A stretch of 64,000 nucleotides of DNA from Petrolisthes cinctipes. Its lineage: Eukaryota; Arthropoda; Malacostraca; Decapoda; Porcellanidae. The notes under the pieces are model-generated. The model had not been told where the DNA came from, made no database searches, and saw nothing but the letters and a program-made list of their open reading frames with translations. The position numbers and the translations under genes are program-made. Positions 1 through 10,263 of the stretch are shown here, in pieces (the first letter of the stretch is position 1; every line of letters begins with the position of its first letter). The stretch spans positions 1 to 64,000 of the forward strand of contig JAWQEG010000410.1 in NCBI GenBank assembly GCA_033782935.1. The letters are read 5' to 3'.

Positions 1-253
1 GTCCCAGCACTTCTTGCTCTCCAGCCAAATTCGAGAAATATGCTAACCAGCTGTAAAATCGGCGGTTGAACCCTCGTTGGCCGGGGGAAAGATAAAACTC
101 GGGTTATTCTCTACTTTCGTCATCTTTACAGGTTCATAATTTCAATAGACAGGAACACTCTATAAATGTAAATAGCCAAAGTAGGAGTTATACAATCCTT
201 GACAACCCAACAACATTTATTTAAACAAAATACTTTTTTATTTACATTGACAA
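1..253. other. Non-satellite flank, no gene recognised
   Basis: Mixed-composition sequence with no satellite similarity and no convincing open frame. The right-hand part, from about 190, is AT-rich and lies just past the stop codon of the transposase relic that reads leftward. It could therefore include that transposon's 3' untranslated region and terminal inverted repeat. I could not find a matching inverted repeat elsewhere in the flank, so the element's end is not defined. Confidence 0.5.
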
Positions 254-582
254 TTAATATCCAGTCCAGCTACCTTCCTTCTCTATGACGGCACGCAGTC
301 TATCGGGCACAGAGGCCACAATGCGTCGAATTTGTTAGGTTTGTTGCGGAACATCTCCCACTGAGCCTGGGTATGAGCCATTACTGCGTCCGGTCTCCGC
401 TCCACCATCTCTGGCTCCCAGCAGTTGACCATATTAGCCCACATGTTCTCTATGGGGTTCCAACGAAGTTCACCTTGCCCACCTAGGCTACTTTCTGAGA
501 CTTCGCCCTTCTCTTCTTCACATAAATCCATCATTATGTGAACGGTGTGCAAATTTGGTAGATCACCTACTACTATGCACAC
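254..582 (-). pseudogene. Tc1/mariner-like transposase, C-terminal fragment, frameshifted
   Basis: Relic of the C-terminal part of a DDE transposase of the IS630/Tc1/mariner superfamily, which cuts and pastes its own element at TA sites. Read on the minus strand, the frame closing at 283 carries an HT motif near its start and then WNPIENMWANM, which matches the family's NPIE block holding the third catalytic acid. About 37 residues separate the aspartate of GDLP from that glutamate. The usual SPDL before NPIE is replaced by unrelated residues, a sign of decay. The true C-terminus lies in another frame (254-328): VPDRLRAVIEKEG followed by SWTGY and a TAA stop at 254-256, the typical Tc1-like ending. 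A frameshift therefore falls at about 283-340. The N-terminal DNA-binding half and first catalytic aspartate were not found upstream, so the copy is truncated. Family recognition is from motifs only. Confidence 0.75.
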
Positions 583-1096
583 ATTAATGTATCTATTAGC
601 AAAACTTGGGGTAATCTATTAGTAGGTTAAACACACGTTTGGTCGTTAGGAGTGATCCCTCTTCCCCGTTCACCTGTGGGTTCAAAACAAACATAACCCA
701 GTTAACAATCAATGCGAGTTGATTATCACTGGCAAAACGATCGCTTATTTCGACACTACTAATTTGTTTATTAACGTAGAATGTCAGGGAGCCAGGACTG
801 ATTCCACAGTCATTTTGTCAGAGTCCTCCCCAAACACACTTGTAAGGCTTCGTTATTTCTCAAAAGCTGATTATTCCTATTCACCAAAACTATTAATTGA
901 GCATTTGTATTATTACAATAGCTGCATACTTTACTCATCAGATGCTTCCAATAAATCAGACACAAGTCATTTACACAGTTTAGTTTCTTTCGTTTGGGCG
1001 CTAACAAATCACAACGAACAACTGTGGAATTGGTCCTCACTCTCTGTTCGATTTCATTAGTATAGAGATAGGATAAGATAAGATGGTGTTTATTTC
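583..1096. other. Unassigned non-satellite sequence
   Basis: No recognised gene. A 113-codon plus-strand open frame at 719-1060 has no motif I recognise, no repeated or compositional sign of coding, and is overlapped by an opposite-strand open frame of 76 codons. I treat both as chance. A short GATAAGATAAGATGG stretch sits just before the microsatellite at about 1072-1086. The segment may include the decayed 5' part of the transposon whose 3' end lies at 254-582, but no transposase motif is visible here. Confidence 0.4.

Positions 1097-1181
<85 letters not shown>
1097..1181. repeat. (AG)n microsatellite
   Basis: A nearly pure AG dinucleotide run of about 85 bp, broken only by one AAAG variation near the left end. 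It generates a fake Arg-Glu repeat peptide in the overlapping open frame at 1083-1265, which should not be annotated as a gene. Length polymorphism is expected. Confidence 0.97.
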
Positions 1182-1184
<3 letters not shown>

Positions 1185-1724
1185 ACAATTGACTTTAACA
1201 TTTTTATTACGAGAGAGAAAAAGTATTTAGCAATGAAGGAATTTTACTATGCATGTAATGCCTGACTTACAAATAAAATACGAAATCAAAGGTGATCTCA
1301 AATTATGCTTACCAAAATATGATGGACAAAGAAAACAACCTATCTGCCCGATCCTAGTTGGTAGAAAAACAAGATAACAATCGTGGCAACGAGACGTGAG
1401 CTCTGTCAGAACGGCTGAGCAATGTTGCATGCCAAACATGATAACCATTAAGAAGAAATATTCACTGTTCAGGCTACGAACAACTTTACCTTAGCTTCAC
1501 CTACTCATTGTGTAAGATAGTTGTTAAATTTCCATAATAGTATTCCTCAACCACTCTGCCTGAGAGCTCATGACTCATTGGCACAAACATAGATGTTTCC
1601 CGAAACTTCAACCCTGCAGTCCACATTCCTTCCACAACTACACAGCGCCATCTATGGAATGAACTTTGAGGCAGGGTCATGTTCACTACAGAGGGAGAGT
1701 GTTGACGATCCGTATAATTTTCGA
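1182..1724. other. Unassigned non-satellite sequence
   Basis: No gene, RNA or transposon recognised. Open frames of 73 to 105 codons occur on both strands and overlap one another with no motif or supporting context. A CGCCATCTATGG phrase at about 1648-1659 resembles words common in arthropod repeats, but I cannot assign it to a family. Confidence 0.4.
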
Positions 1725-1742
1725 GCACACACACACACACAC
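1725..1742. repeat. (CA)9 microsatellite
   Basis: Nine uninterrupted AC/CA units followed by CTGCTGCC. It lies about 58 bp left of the first satellite base, so it is the last simple-repeat landmark of the flank. Confidence 0.95.
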
Positions 1743-1800
1743 TGCTGCCACATCTGCGATCTCTCGATACTGGGTGGCCCAGACGGAACTGTAACAGACT
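1743..1800. other. Flank/satellite junction segment
   Basis: The last non-satellite sequence before the array. Similarity to the monomer begins abruptly around 1801, at a word equivalent to consensus positions from about 34 (GTGCATGCATCTTCTGTACCC, here as GTACATG then TATTTTCTGTACCC). The array therefore starts in mid-monomer. No transposon end or long target duplication is visible at the join. Confidence 0.6.
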
Positions 1801-4800
1801 GTACATGTATTTTCTGTACCCGATTATATCTCAAATTCAGGCTCAAAACACCCGAAAATTCGATATTTTTGTGTCCCAGAAGCGATCTGTACATGCCTAT
1901 TCCGTGTTAGAATACTTTCAAAATATAGGCCCAAAACATGCTCAAAATCGATATTTTGGGTGCCCAAAGTCGATATGTGCATGCATCTTCTGTACCCGTT
2001 TATATCTCAAATTCAGGCTCAAAACACCCGAAAATTCGGTATTTTTGGGTCCCAGAAGCGATTGTACATGCCTACTCAGTGCTAGAATTTTTTTCAAAAT
2101 ATAGGCTTAAAACATGCTAAAAATCGATATTTTAGGTGCAAAAAGTGGATATGTGCCAGCATCTTCAGTACCCGTTTATATCTCAAATTCAGGCTCAAAA
2201 CACCTAAAAATTCAATATTTTTGGGTCCCAGAAGCGATCTGTACATGCCTACTCAGTGCTAGAATAATTTCAAAATATTGGCCCAAAACATGCTAAAAAT
2301 CGATATTTTGGGTGCTCAAAGTCGATATGTGCATGCATCCACTGTACCCGTTTATATTTCAAATTCAGGCTCAAAACACCCGAAAATTCGATATTTTTAG
2401 GAACGAGAAGCGATATGTACATGCCTACTCCGTGTTAGAGTATTTTCAAGATACAGGTCCAAAATATGCTCAAAATCGATAAATTTGGGTGCCCAAAGTC
2501 TATATGTGCATGAATCTTCTGTACGCGTTATTTATATTTCAAATTCAGGCTCAAAACACCCGAAAATTCGATATTTTTGGGTCCCAGAAGCAATCTGTAC
2601 ATACCTACTCCTTGCTAGAATGTTTTCAAGATACAGACCCAAAACATGCTAAAAATCGATATTTTAGATGCCCAATGTCGATATGTGCATGCATCTTATG
2701 TACTGTACCCGTTTATATCTCAAATTCAGGCTCAAAACTCCCAAAAATATCGAATTTCTGGGTCCAAGAAGAGATCTGTACATGCCTACTCAGTGCTAGA
2801 ATGTTTGCAAAATATAGGCTCAAAATATGCTAAAATTCGATATTTTAGGTGTCCCAAGTCGATGTGTGCATAGATATTCTGTACCAGTTTATATCTCAAA
2901 TTTAGGCTCAAAACACCCGAAAATTCGATGTTTTTGGGTCCTAGATGCAATCTGTATATGCCTACTCCGTGTTTAAGTATTTTCAAAATACATGCCCAAA
3001 ACATGCTGAAAATCGATATTTTAGCTGCCCATAGTCAATATGTGCATGCATCTTCTGTAGCCGTTTATATCTTAAATTCAGGCTCTAAACACCCGAAAAT
3101 TCGGTATTTTTGGGTTCCAGAAGCGATCTGGTATACATGCCTACTCAGTGTTAGAGTACTTTAAAAATACAGGCCAAAAAACATGCTGAAAATCGATTTT
3201 TAGGTGCCCAAAGTCGATATGTGCATGCATATTCAGTAACCGTTTATATCTCAAATTCAAGCTCAAAACACCCGAAAACTCGATATTTTTGGGTCCCAGA
3301 AGCGATCTGTACATGCCTACTCAGTGCTAGAATATTTTCAAAATAAAAGCCAAATACATGCTAAAAATCGATATTTTAGGTTCCCAATGTCGATATGTGC
3401 ATGCATCTTCTGTACACGTTTATATCTCAAATTCAGGCTCAAAACACCCAAAAATTCGATATTTTTGGTTAGAAGAAGAGATCTGTACATGCCTACTCAG
3501 TGCTAGAATGTTTGCAAAATATAGGCTCAAAACATGCTAAAAATCGATATTTTAGGTGTCCCAAGTCGATGTGTGCATAGATATTTTGTATCAGTTTATA
3601 TCTCAAATTTAGGCTCAAAACACCCGAAAATTCGATATTTTTGGGTCCTAGATGCAATCTGTATATGCCTACTCCGTGTTTAAGTATTTTCAAAAGACAT
3701 GCCCAAGACATGCTGAAAATCGATATTTTAGCTGCCCATAGTCAATATGTGCATGCATCTTCTGTAGCCGTTTATATCTTAAATTCAGGCTCAAAACACC
3801 CGAAAATTCGGTATTTTTTGGTCCCAGAAGCGATCTGGTATACATGCCTACTCAGTGTTAGAGTAATTTAAAAATACAGGCCATAAAACATGCTGAAAAT
3901 CGATATTTTAGGTGCCCAAAGTCGATATGTGCATGCATCTTCTGCACCCGTTTATATCTCAAATTCAGGCTCAAAACACCCGAAAATTCGGTATTTTTGG
4001 ATCCCAGAAGCGATCTGTACATGCCTACTTCTTGCTAGAATGTTTTCAAGATACAGACCCAAAACAAGCTTAAAATCGATATTTTAGGTGCAAAAAGTCG
4101 ATATGTGCACGTATCTTCAGTACAGGTTTACATCTCAAATTCAGGCTCAAAACACCCGAATATTCAATAGTTTTAGGTTCCAGAAGCGATCTGTACATGT
4201 TTACTCAGTGCTAGAATGTTTTTAAAATATAGGTTTAAAACATGCTAAAAATTTATATTTTAGGTGTCCCAAGTCGATATGTGCATGCATCTTCTGTACT
4301 CGTTTATATCTCAAATTCAGGCTCAAAACACCCGAAAAATTGATATTTTTTGGTCCCAGAAGCAACCTGTATATGCCTACTTTTTGCTAGAATGTTTTCA
4401 AGATACCGACCCAAAACATGCTAAAAATCGATATTTTAGATGCCCAATGTCGATATGTGCATGCATCTTCTGTACTGTACCCGTTTATATCTTAAATTCA
4501 GGCTCAAAACACCCGAAAATTCAATATTTTTGTGTCCCAGAAGCGATCTGTAGATGCCTACGCAGTGCTAGAATAATTTCAAAATATTGGCCCAAAACAT
4601 GCTAAAAATCGATATTTTAGGTGTCCAAAGTCGATATGTGCATACATCTTTTGTACCCGTTTATATCTCAAATTCAGGCTCGAAACACCCGAAAATTCGA
4701 TATATTTGGGTCCAAGAAGATATCTGTACATGCCTACTCAGTGCTAGAAGGTTTGCAAAATATAGGCTCAAAACATGCTAAAAATCGATATTTTAGGTGT

Positions 4801-4986
4801 CCCATGTCGATATGTGCATGGATATTCTGTACCAGTTTATATCTCAAATTTAGGCTCAAACCACCCGAAAATTCGATATTTTTGGGTCCTAGATGCAATC
4901 TGTATATGCCTACTCCGTGTTTAAGTTTTTTCAAAATACATGCCCAAAACATGCTAAAAATCGATATTTTAGCTGCCCATAGTCAA
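1801..4986 (+). repeat. 176-bp satellite, diverged left edge (about 18 monomers)
   Basis: Tandem monomers recognisable by three TCGATAT-type words per unit, the GTGCATGCAT dyad, the CTGTACCCGTTTATATCTC block and the AAAACATGCT link. Copies here differ from one another much more than in the interior and carry private indels. One example is a 4-bp CTGT/TGTA duplication giving TGTACTGTACCCG near 2699 and 4471. An early multi-monomer repeat is visible: 2786-3004 recurs at 3493-3711 (offset 707, about 4 monomers) and at 4734-4952 (a further 1241, about 7 monomers). Open frames here are periodic artefacts. Confidence 0.97.
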
Positions 4987-5006
4987 TTTTTTTTTTTTTT
5001 TTTTTT
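4987..5006 (-). other. SINE poly(A) tail (poly(T) on the plus strand)
   Basis: Twenty consecutive T on the plus strand, directly after satellite bases CATAGTCAA. It marks the 3' end of the minus-strand SINE. A long pure tail suggests a fairly young insertion, though tails can also expand later. Confidence 0.9.
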
Positions 5007-5358
5007 CCTATATCTCAACCTCGGGACTGTAGGCTGTCAGTAGCCCGTGACTCTTGCGAGACCCCGAGATTATTGGGTGTCGCACCAGATGAGACAGTGG
5101 AGCTTCGTGGTGATGTTGGTACCGTAGCTTCTCTTCTGTCCCACTAGATGACGACACCTTATTTATACACGTCACTATCATGAGAGAGCAGCTACACCGT
5201 CACTCACAGCATCTTGGAATATGGTCGGACATCTTCTATGTTGTGAGTTGACGACGATGTAGGGGGTATTTTCTTGACGTGTCGGCGTAGCCAGGGTATA
5301 GTTGACGAACAGCTGGACCCATCAGATCACCCCGAAAAAATCCCAGACGTTTTCTCGT

Positions 5359-5368
5359 GGACTCGAAC
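5359..5368 (-). promoter_or_regulatory. SINE B box (pol III internal promoter)
   Basis: The minus strand reads AGTTCGAGTCC across this site, matching the B-box consensus GGTTCGANNCC at all but one fixed base. It lies at normal tRNA-like spacing (about 34 bp between boxes) downstream of the A box. Confidence 0.8.
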
Positions 5369-5402
5369 TAGGGCCCTTGCCATTTGCAGTCCGTCACTCT
5401 AA

Positions 5403-5413
5403 CCACTCAGCCA
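5403..5413 (-). promoter_or_regulatory. SINE A box (pol III internal promoter)
   Basis: The minus strand reads TGGCTGAGTGG, which fits the A-box consensus TGGCNNAGTGG exactly. It lies about 10 bp inside the element's 5' end, as expected for a tRNA-derived head. Confidence 0.85.
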
Positions 5414-6568
5414 CGCCTCCCCCTAATATTTTTTGGTCCCAGAAGCAACCTGTATATGCCTACTTCTTGCTAGAATGTTTTCAAGATACAGACCCAAAAC
5501 ATGCTAAAAATCGATATTTTAGATGCCCAATGTCGATATGTGCATGCATCTTCTGTACCCGTTTATATCTCAAATTCAGGCTCAAAACACCCGAAAATAC
5601 GAACTTTTTGGGTCCCAGAAGCGATCTATACATGCCTACTCAGTGATGGAATATTTTCAAAATATGGACCCAAAACATGCTAAAAATCGATATTTTTGGT
5701 GTCCAAAGTCGATATGTGCATGCATCTTCTGTACCCGTTTATATCTCAAATTCAGGCTCAAAACACCCTTAAATTCGGTATTTTTGTGTTCCAGAAGCGA
5801 TCTGTACATCTTCTTGCTAGAATGTTTTCAAGATACAGACCCAAAACATGCTAAAAATCGATATTTTAGATGCCCAATGTCGATATGTGCATGCATCTTC
5901 TGTACCCGTTTATATCCCAAATTCATGCTCAAAACACCCGAAAATTCGAACTTTTTGGGTCCCAGAAGCGATCTATACATGCCTACTCAGTGATGGAATA
6001 TTTTCAAAATAAAGGCCCAAAATATGCTAAAAATCGATATTTTAGGTGCCCAATGTCGATATGTGCATGCATCTTCTGCACCCGTTTAAATCTCAAATTC
6101 AGGCTCAAAACACCCGAAAAATCGATATTTTTGGGTTCCAGAACCGATCTGTACATGTCTACTAAGTGCTACAGACGCGATCTGTACATGCCTACTCCGT
6201 GTTAGAGAATGTTTTAAAAATACAGGCCCAAAACATGATAAAAATGGATATTTTGGGTGCCCAAAGTCGATATGTGCATGCAACTTCTGTACCCGTTTAT
6301 ATCCCAAATTCAGGCTCGAAACATCCGAAAATTCGATATTTTTTTGTCCCAGAAGCGATCTGTACATGCCTACTCAGTGCTAGAATATTTTCAACATATA
6401 GTCCCAAAACATGCTAAAAATCGATATTTTAGGTGCCCAAAGTCGATATGTGCATGCATCTTCTGAATCCGTTTATATCTCAAATTCAGGCTCAAAACAC
6501 CCGAATATTCGATATTTTGGGGTCCCAGAAGCGATCTGTACATGCCTACTCCGTGTTAGAGTATTTTC

Positions 6569-9500
6569 AAAATACAGGCCCAAAACATGCTAAAAAATTG
6601 ATATTTTAGGTGCACAAAGTCAATATGTGTATGCATCTTCTGTACCCGTTTATATCTCAAATTCTGGCTCAAAACACCCAAAAATTCGATATTTTTGTGT
6701 GGCCATAAGCGATCTGTACGTGTCTACTCCGTGTTAGAGTATTTTAAAAATACAGGTCCAAAATATGCTCAAAATCGATATATTAGGTGCCCAAAGTCGA
6801 TATGTGCATGCATCTTCTGTACCCGTTTATATCTCAAATTCAGACTCAAAACACCCGAATATTCGATATTTCTGGGTCCCAGGAGCGATCTGTACATGCC
6901 TACGCAGTGCTAGAATATTTTCAAAATATAGGCCCAAAACATACTAAAAATCGATATTTTGGCTGCAAAAGTCGATATGTGCATGCATCTTCTGTACCCG
7001 TTTTTATCCCAAATTCAGACTCAAAACACCCGAATATTCGATATTTTTGGGTCCCAAAAGCCATCTGTACATGCATACTCCGTGTTAGAGTATGTTCAAA
7101 ATACAGGCCTAAAACGTGCTGTAAATCGATATTTTAGCTGCCCAAAGTCAATATGTGTATGCATCTTCTGTACCCGTCTATATCCCAAATTCAGGTTCAA
7201 AACACTCGAGAATTCGATATTTTTGGGTCCCAGAAGCAATCTGTACATGCCTACTTCTTGCTAGAATGTTTTCAAGATACAGACCCAAAACATGCTCAAA
7301 ATCGATATTTTAGGTGCATAAAGTCGATATGTGCATGCATCTTCTGTACCCGTTTATATCTCAAATTCAGGCTCAAAACTCCGAAAATTAGATATTTTGT
7401 GTCCCAGAAGCGATCTGTACATGCATACTCCGTGTTAGAGTGTTTTTAAAATACAGGTCCAAAACATGCTGAAAATTGATATTTTAGTTGCACAAAGTCA
7501 ATATGTGTATGCATTTTCTGTACCCGGTTATATCTCAAATACAGGCTCAAAACACCCAAAAATTCGATATTTTTGGGTCCCAGAAGCGATCTGTACATGC
7601 CTACTCAGTGCTAGAATGTTTTCAAAATAGAGGCTCAGAACATGCTAAAAATCGATATTTTGGGTGCCCAAAGTTGATATGTGCATGCATCTTCTGTACC
7701 CGTTTATATCTCAAATTCAGGCTCAAAACACCCAAAAATTCCATATTTTTGTGTCCCAGAAGCGATCTGTACATGTCTACTCCTTGCTAGAATTTTTTCA
7801 AGTTACAGACCCAAAACATGATCAAAATTGATATTTTAGATGCAAAAAATCGATATGTGCATGCATCTTTTGTACCTGTTTATATCTCAAATTCAGCCTC
7901 AAAAACACCGAAAATTCGATATTTTTGGGTCCCAAAAGTAATCTGCACATGCCTACTCAGTGATAGAATATTTTTAAAATACAGGCTTTAAACATGCTAT
8001 AAATCGATATTTTAGGTGTCCAAAGTCGATATGTGCATGCATCTTCTGTACCCGTTTATATCCCAAATTCAGGCTCAAAACACTCAAAAAATCGATATTT
8101 TTGTGTCCCAGAAGCGATCTGTACATGCCTTCTCCGTGTTAGAGTATTTTCAAAATACAGGCCCAAAACATGATAAAAATGGATATTTTGGGTGCCCAAA
8201 GTCGATATGTGCATGCAACTTCTGTACCCGTTTATATTTCAAATTCAGGCTCAAAACACCCGAAAATTCGATATTTTTGGGTTCCAGAAGCGATCTGTAC
8301 ATGCCTACTCCGTGTTAGAGAATGTTTTAAAAATACAGGCCCAAAACATGCTAAAAATCGATATTTTAGGTGCCCGAAGTCGATATGTGCATGCATCTTC
8401 TGAATCCGTTTATATCTGAAATTCAGGCTCAAAACACCCGAATATTCGATATTTTGGGGTCCCAGAAGCGATCTGTACATGCCTACTCCGTGTTAGAGTA
8501 TTTTCAAAATTCAGGCCCAAAACATGCTGAATATCTATATTTCAGGTGCCCAAAGTCAATATGTGTATGCATCTTCTGTACCCGTGTATATCCCTAATTC
8601 AGGTTCAAAACACCAGAAAATTCGATATTTTTGGGTCCCAGAAGCGATCTGTACATGCCTACTCCTTGCTAGAATGTTTTCAATATACAGACCCAAAACA
8701 TGCTCAAAATCGATATTTTAAGTGCAAAAAGTCGATATGTGCATGCATCTTCTGTACCCGTTTATATCTCAAATTCAGGCTCAAAACTCCGAAAATTCGA
8801 TATTTTTGGGTACCTTAAGCAATCTGCACATGCCTTCTCAGTGCTAGAATGTTTTAAAAAAACAGGCTTAAAACATGCTATAAATCGATATTTTAGGTGT
8901 CCAAAGTCGATATGTGCATGCATCTTCTGTACCCGTTTATATCTCAAATTCAGGCTCAAAACACCCGAAAATTCAATATTTTTGGAGCCCAGAATCGATC
9001 TGTACGTGCATACTCCGTGTTACAGTGTTTTTGAAATACAGGCCCAAAACATGCTAAAAATCGATATTTTATGTACCCAAAGTCTATATGTGTATGCATC
9101 TTCTGTACCCGTGTATATCCCTAATTCAGGTTCAAAACACCAGAAAATTCGATATTTTTGGGTCCCAGAAGCGATCTGTACATGCCTACTCCTTGCTAGA
9201 ATGTTTTCAAGATACAGACCCAAAACATGCTCAAAATCGATATTTTAAGTGCAAAAAGTCGATATGTGCATGCATCTTCTGTACCCGTTTATATCTCAAA
9301 TTCAGGCTCAAAACTCCGAAAATTCGATATTTTTGGGTACCTTAAGCAATCTGCACATGCCTACTCAGTGCTAGAATGTTTTAAAAAAACAGGCTTAAAA
9401 CATGCTATAAATCGATATTTTAGGTGTCCAAAGTCGATATGTGCATGCATCTTCTGTACCCGTTTATATATCAAATTCAGGCTCAAAACACCCAAAAAAT

Positions 9501-9602
9501 CTATATTTATGTGTCCCAGAAGCGATCTGTACATGCCTACTCCGTGTTACAGTATTTTTCAAAATACAGGCCCAAAACATGCTCAAAATCGATATTTTAG
9601 GT
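6569..9602 (+). repeat. Higher-order repeat, copy 1 of the 3695-bp (21-monomer) pair
   Basis: Matches 10264-13297 at a constant offset of 3695. I saw only about ten single-base differences over about 3.03 kb and no indel. Examples are 6959 G against A, 8414-8418 CTGAAAT against CTCAAAT, and GCCTTCTCAG against GCCTACTCAG near 8832. Identity is thus about 99.6%. Similarity drops to ordinary inter-monomer level outside these limits. Confidence 0.9.
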
Positions 9603-10263
9603 GCCCAAAGTCGATATTTGCATGCATCTTCTGTACCCGTCTGTATCCCAAATTCAGGTTCAAAACATTCGAAAATTCGATATTTTTGGGTCCCCGAAGC
9701 AATCTGTACATGCCTACTTCTTGCTAGAATGTTTTCAAGATACAGACCCAAAACATGCTCAAAATCGATATTTTAAGTGCAAAAAGTCGATATGTGCATG
9801 CATCTTCTGTACCCGTTTATATCTCAAATTCATGCTCAAAACACCCGAAAATTCAATGTTTTTGGGCCACAGAAGCGATCTGTACGTGCATACTCCGTGT
9901 TAGAGTGTTTTTAAAATACAGGCCCAAAACATGCTGAAAATCGATATTTTATGTGCCCAAAGTCAATATGTGTATGCATCTTCTGTACCAGTGTATATCC
10001 CTAATTCTGGTTAAAAACACCCGAAAATTCTATATTTTTGGGTCCCAGAAGCGATCTTTACATGCCTACTCCTTGCTAGAATGTTTTCAAGATACAGACC
10101 CAAAACATGCTCAAAATCGATATTTTAAGTGCAAAAAGTCGATATGTGCATGCATCTTCTGTACCCGTTTATATCTCAAATTCAGGCTCAAAACTCCGAA
10201 AATTCGATATTTTTGGGTCCCAGAAGCGATCTGTACATGCATACTCCGTGTTAGAGTGTTTTT

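Larger units (their letters stand above)
4987..5423 (-). mobile_element. tRNA-derived SINE inserted in the satellite
   Basis: A 437-bp non-satellite insert. Read on the minus strand, it begins at about 5423 with a tRNA-like head carrying RNA polymerase III A and B boxes. It continues through about 330 bp of unrelated body and ends in a 20-base poly(A) tail, seen as poly(T) at 4987-5006. This order is that of a SINE, a non-coding retroposon mobilised by a partner LINE. The anticodon-loop region reads ACTGCAAAT, so the parent tRNA cannot be named safely. The family is not recognised. The right flank resumes about 65 bp further along the monomer than the left flank stops, and no clear target-site duplication is seen, which points to a deletion or exchange at or after insertion. 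It is the only transposon inside the array in this window. Confidence 0.82.

Noticed and set aside
719..1060. 113-codon plus-strand open frame in the flank
   Set aside because: It has no recognised motif, overlaps an opposite-strand open frame of similar quality, and has no splice or promoter context that I can defend.
1083..1265. Open frame encoding a long Arg-Glu repeat
   Set aside because: Produced entirely by the (AG)n microsatellite.
1593..2104. Open frames crossing the flank/satellite junction
   Set aside because: Their right-hand parts are satellite translation and their left-hand parts have no motif. They are chance fusions across the boundary.
4987..5006. Poly(T) as a transcription terminator
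   Set aside because: Its position at the 3' end of a tRNA-headed insert on the opposite strand is explained by a retroposon poly(A) tail.
4621..5043. 140-codon open frame ending in a polyphenylalanine run
   Set aside because: Satellite translation reading into the SINE's poly(T). The phenylalanine run is the reverse of the poly(A) tail.
5340..5423. Functional tRNA gene on the minus strand
   Set aside because: A and B boxes are present, but the cloverleaf stems do not pair convincingly, and the sequence continues into a body with an A-tail, which fits a SINE head instead.
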